Source of the DNA: Verrucomicrobiota bacterium | Lineage (GTDB): Bacteria > Verrucomicrobiota > Verrucomicrobiia > Chthoniobacterales > Xiphinematobacteraceae | DNA length: 5,949 nucleotides | Reading direction: 5' to 3' | Assembly: GCA_003176035.1 (NCBI GenBank) | Contig: PSRL01000053.1 | Location: forward strand, 1-5,949 | Part shown: positions 5,911 through 5,949 of the stretch, in pieces | How positions within the stretch are numbered: position 1 is the first letter of the stretch | Layout of the letters: the number at the start of each line of letters is the position of its first letter | Position numbers and translations under genes: made by a program | The notes under the pieces: generated by a model | Told to the model about the DNA's origin: nothing | What the model saw: the letters and a program-made list of their open reading frames with translations, nothing else | The model's database searches: none

Positions 5911-5949
5911 GGCGCCTATGTTGCTCAGTTGGTCGAGTAGCGCAGGGCT
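5911..5949 (+). tRNA. 5' half of a probable tRNA, cut by the window edge, with unusual D arm
   Basis: GCTCAGTTGGTCGAG is a classic tRNA D arm with the GG pair in an 8-base loop. It does not fit a standard tRNA here: with a 4-bp D stem, the anticodon loop would lack U33. If the acceptor strand is GGCGCCTA (5911-5918), the D stem can grow to six pairs, TTGCTC (5921-5926) with GAGTAG (5935-5940), and even to eight by adding G5920-C5941 and U5919-G5942. CAGGG (5943-5947) would then be the 5' side of the anticodon stem, with CT as bases 32-33 of the loop. The anticodon lies beyond the window. An eight-base acceptor strand with a six-pair D stem resembles tRNA-Sec, but the D loop is larger than usual for bacterial tRNA-Sec. 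A tRNA pseudogene or sequence error is also possible. Confidence 0.5.

Overview
The window reads as ordinary bacterial chromosome with housekeeping genes. From 5' to 3' it holds a tRNA-Gln on the minus strand, then five plus-strand protein genes: a RidA-family deaminase, a thiol peroxiredoxin, an AcnA-type aconitase, RNA polymerase alpha (rpoA) and ribosomal protein L17 (rplQ). The right edge cuts through what looks like the 5' half of a tRNA. I see no mobile element, CRISPR array, prophage gene or broken gene. Base composition looks moderate (somewhat under 50% GC by eye) and even across the window.

The best taxonomic clue is RpoA. Its opening (short basic start, LGRFEMPK, then FIAEPFEAGYGHTIGNSLRRVLLSS) and the PGVVEDVVDIILNLK block resemble alpha subunits of the PVC group, most likely Verrucomicrobiota, as I remember them. 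This is recognition from memory, not a search. None of the five assigned genes has a well-placed Shine-Dalgarno sequence at its best-supported start, which suits lineages that initiate translation largely without one.

Layout: 1-74 is tRNA-Gln(CUG) with an encoded CCA, divergent from the rest. 189-578 is ridA, followed by a plausible hairpin-plus-U-tract terminator near 630-661. 721-1224 is the peroxiredoxin. 1225-1370 is a leader with a purine tract. 1371-4163 is aconitase. 4164-4406 is a 243-base gap containing a 21-codon ORF with a well-placed AGGAG, a consensus TTGACA promoter element, a perfect TATAAT and a GC-rich potential hairpin. 4407-5858 is the rpoA-rplQ pair, 15 bases apart. 5858-5897 holds three short hairpins in a row, and 5911-5949 is the truncated tRNA-like element.

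The genes do not form one pathway. RidA protects PLP enzymes from reactive enamines, the peroxiredoxin removes peroxides, and aconitase is a TCA-cycle enzyme whose exposed 4Fe-4S cluster is a known target of oxidants, so the first three share at most a loose damage-control theme. rpoA-rplQ is the conserved 3' end of the alpha operon; here it directly follows aconitase rather than rpsD or rpsK and has its own candidate promoter.

I did not find a convincing undescribed system. The items most worth a second look are the tRNA-like element with an apparently lengthened D stem, the small ORF after aconitase, and the separate promoter and leader of rpoA.
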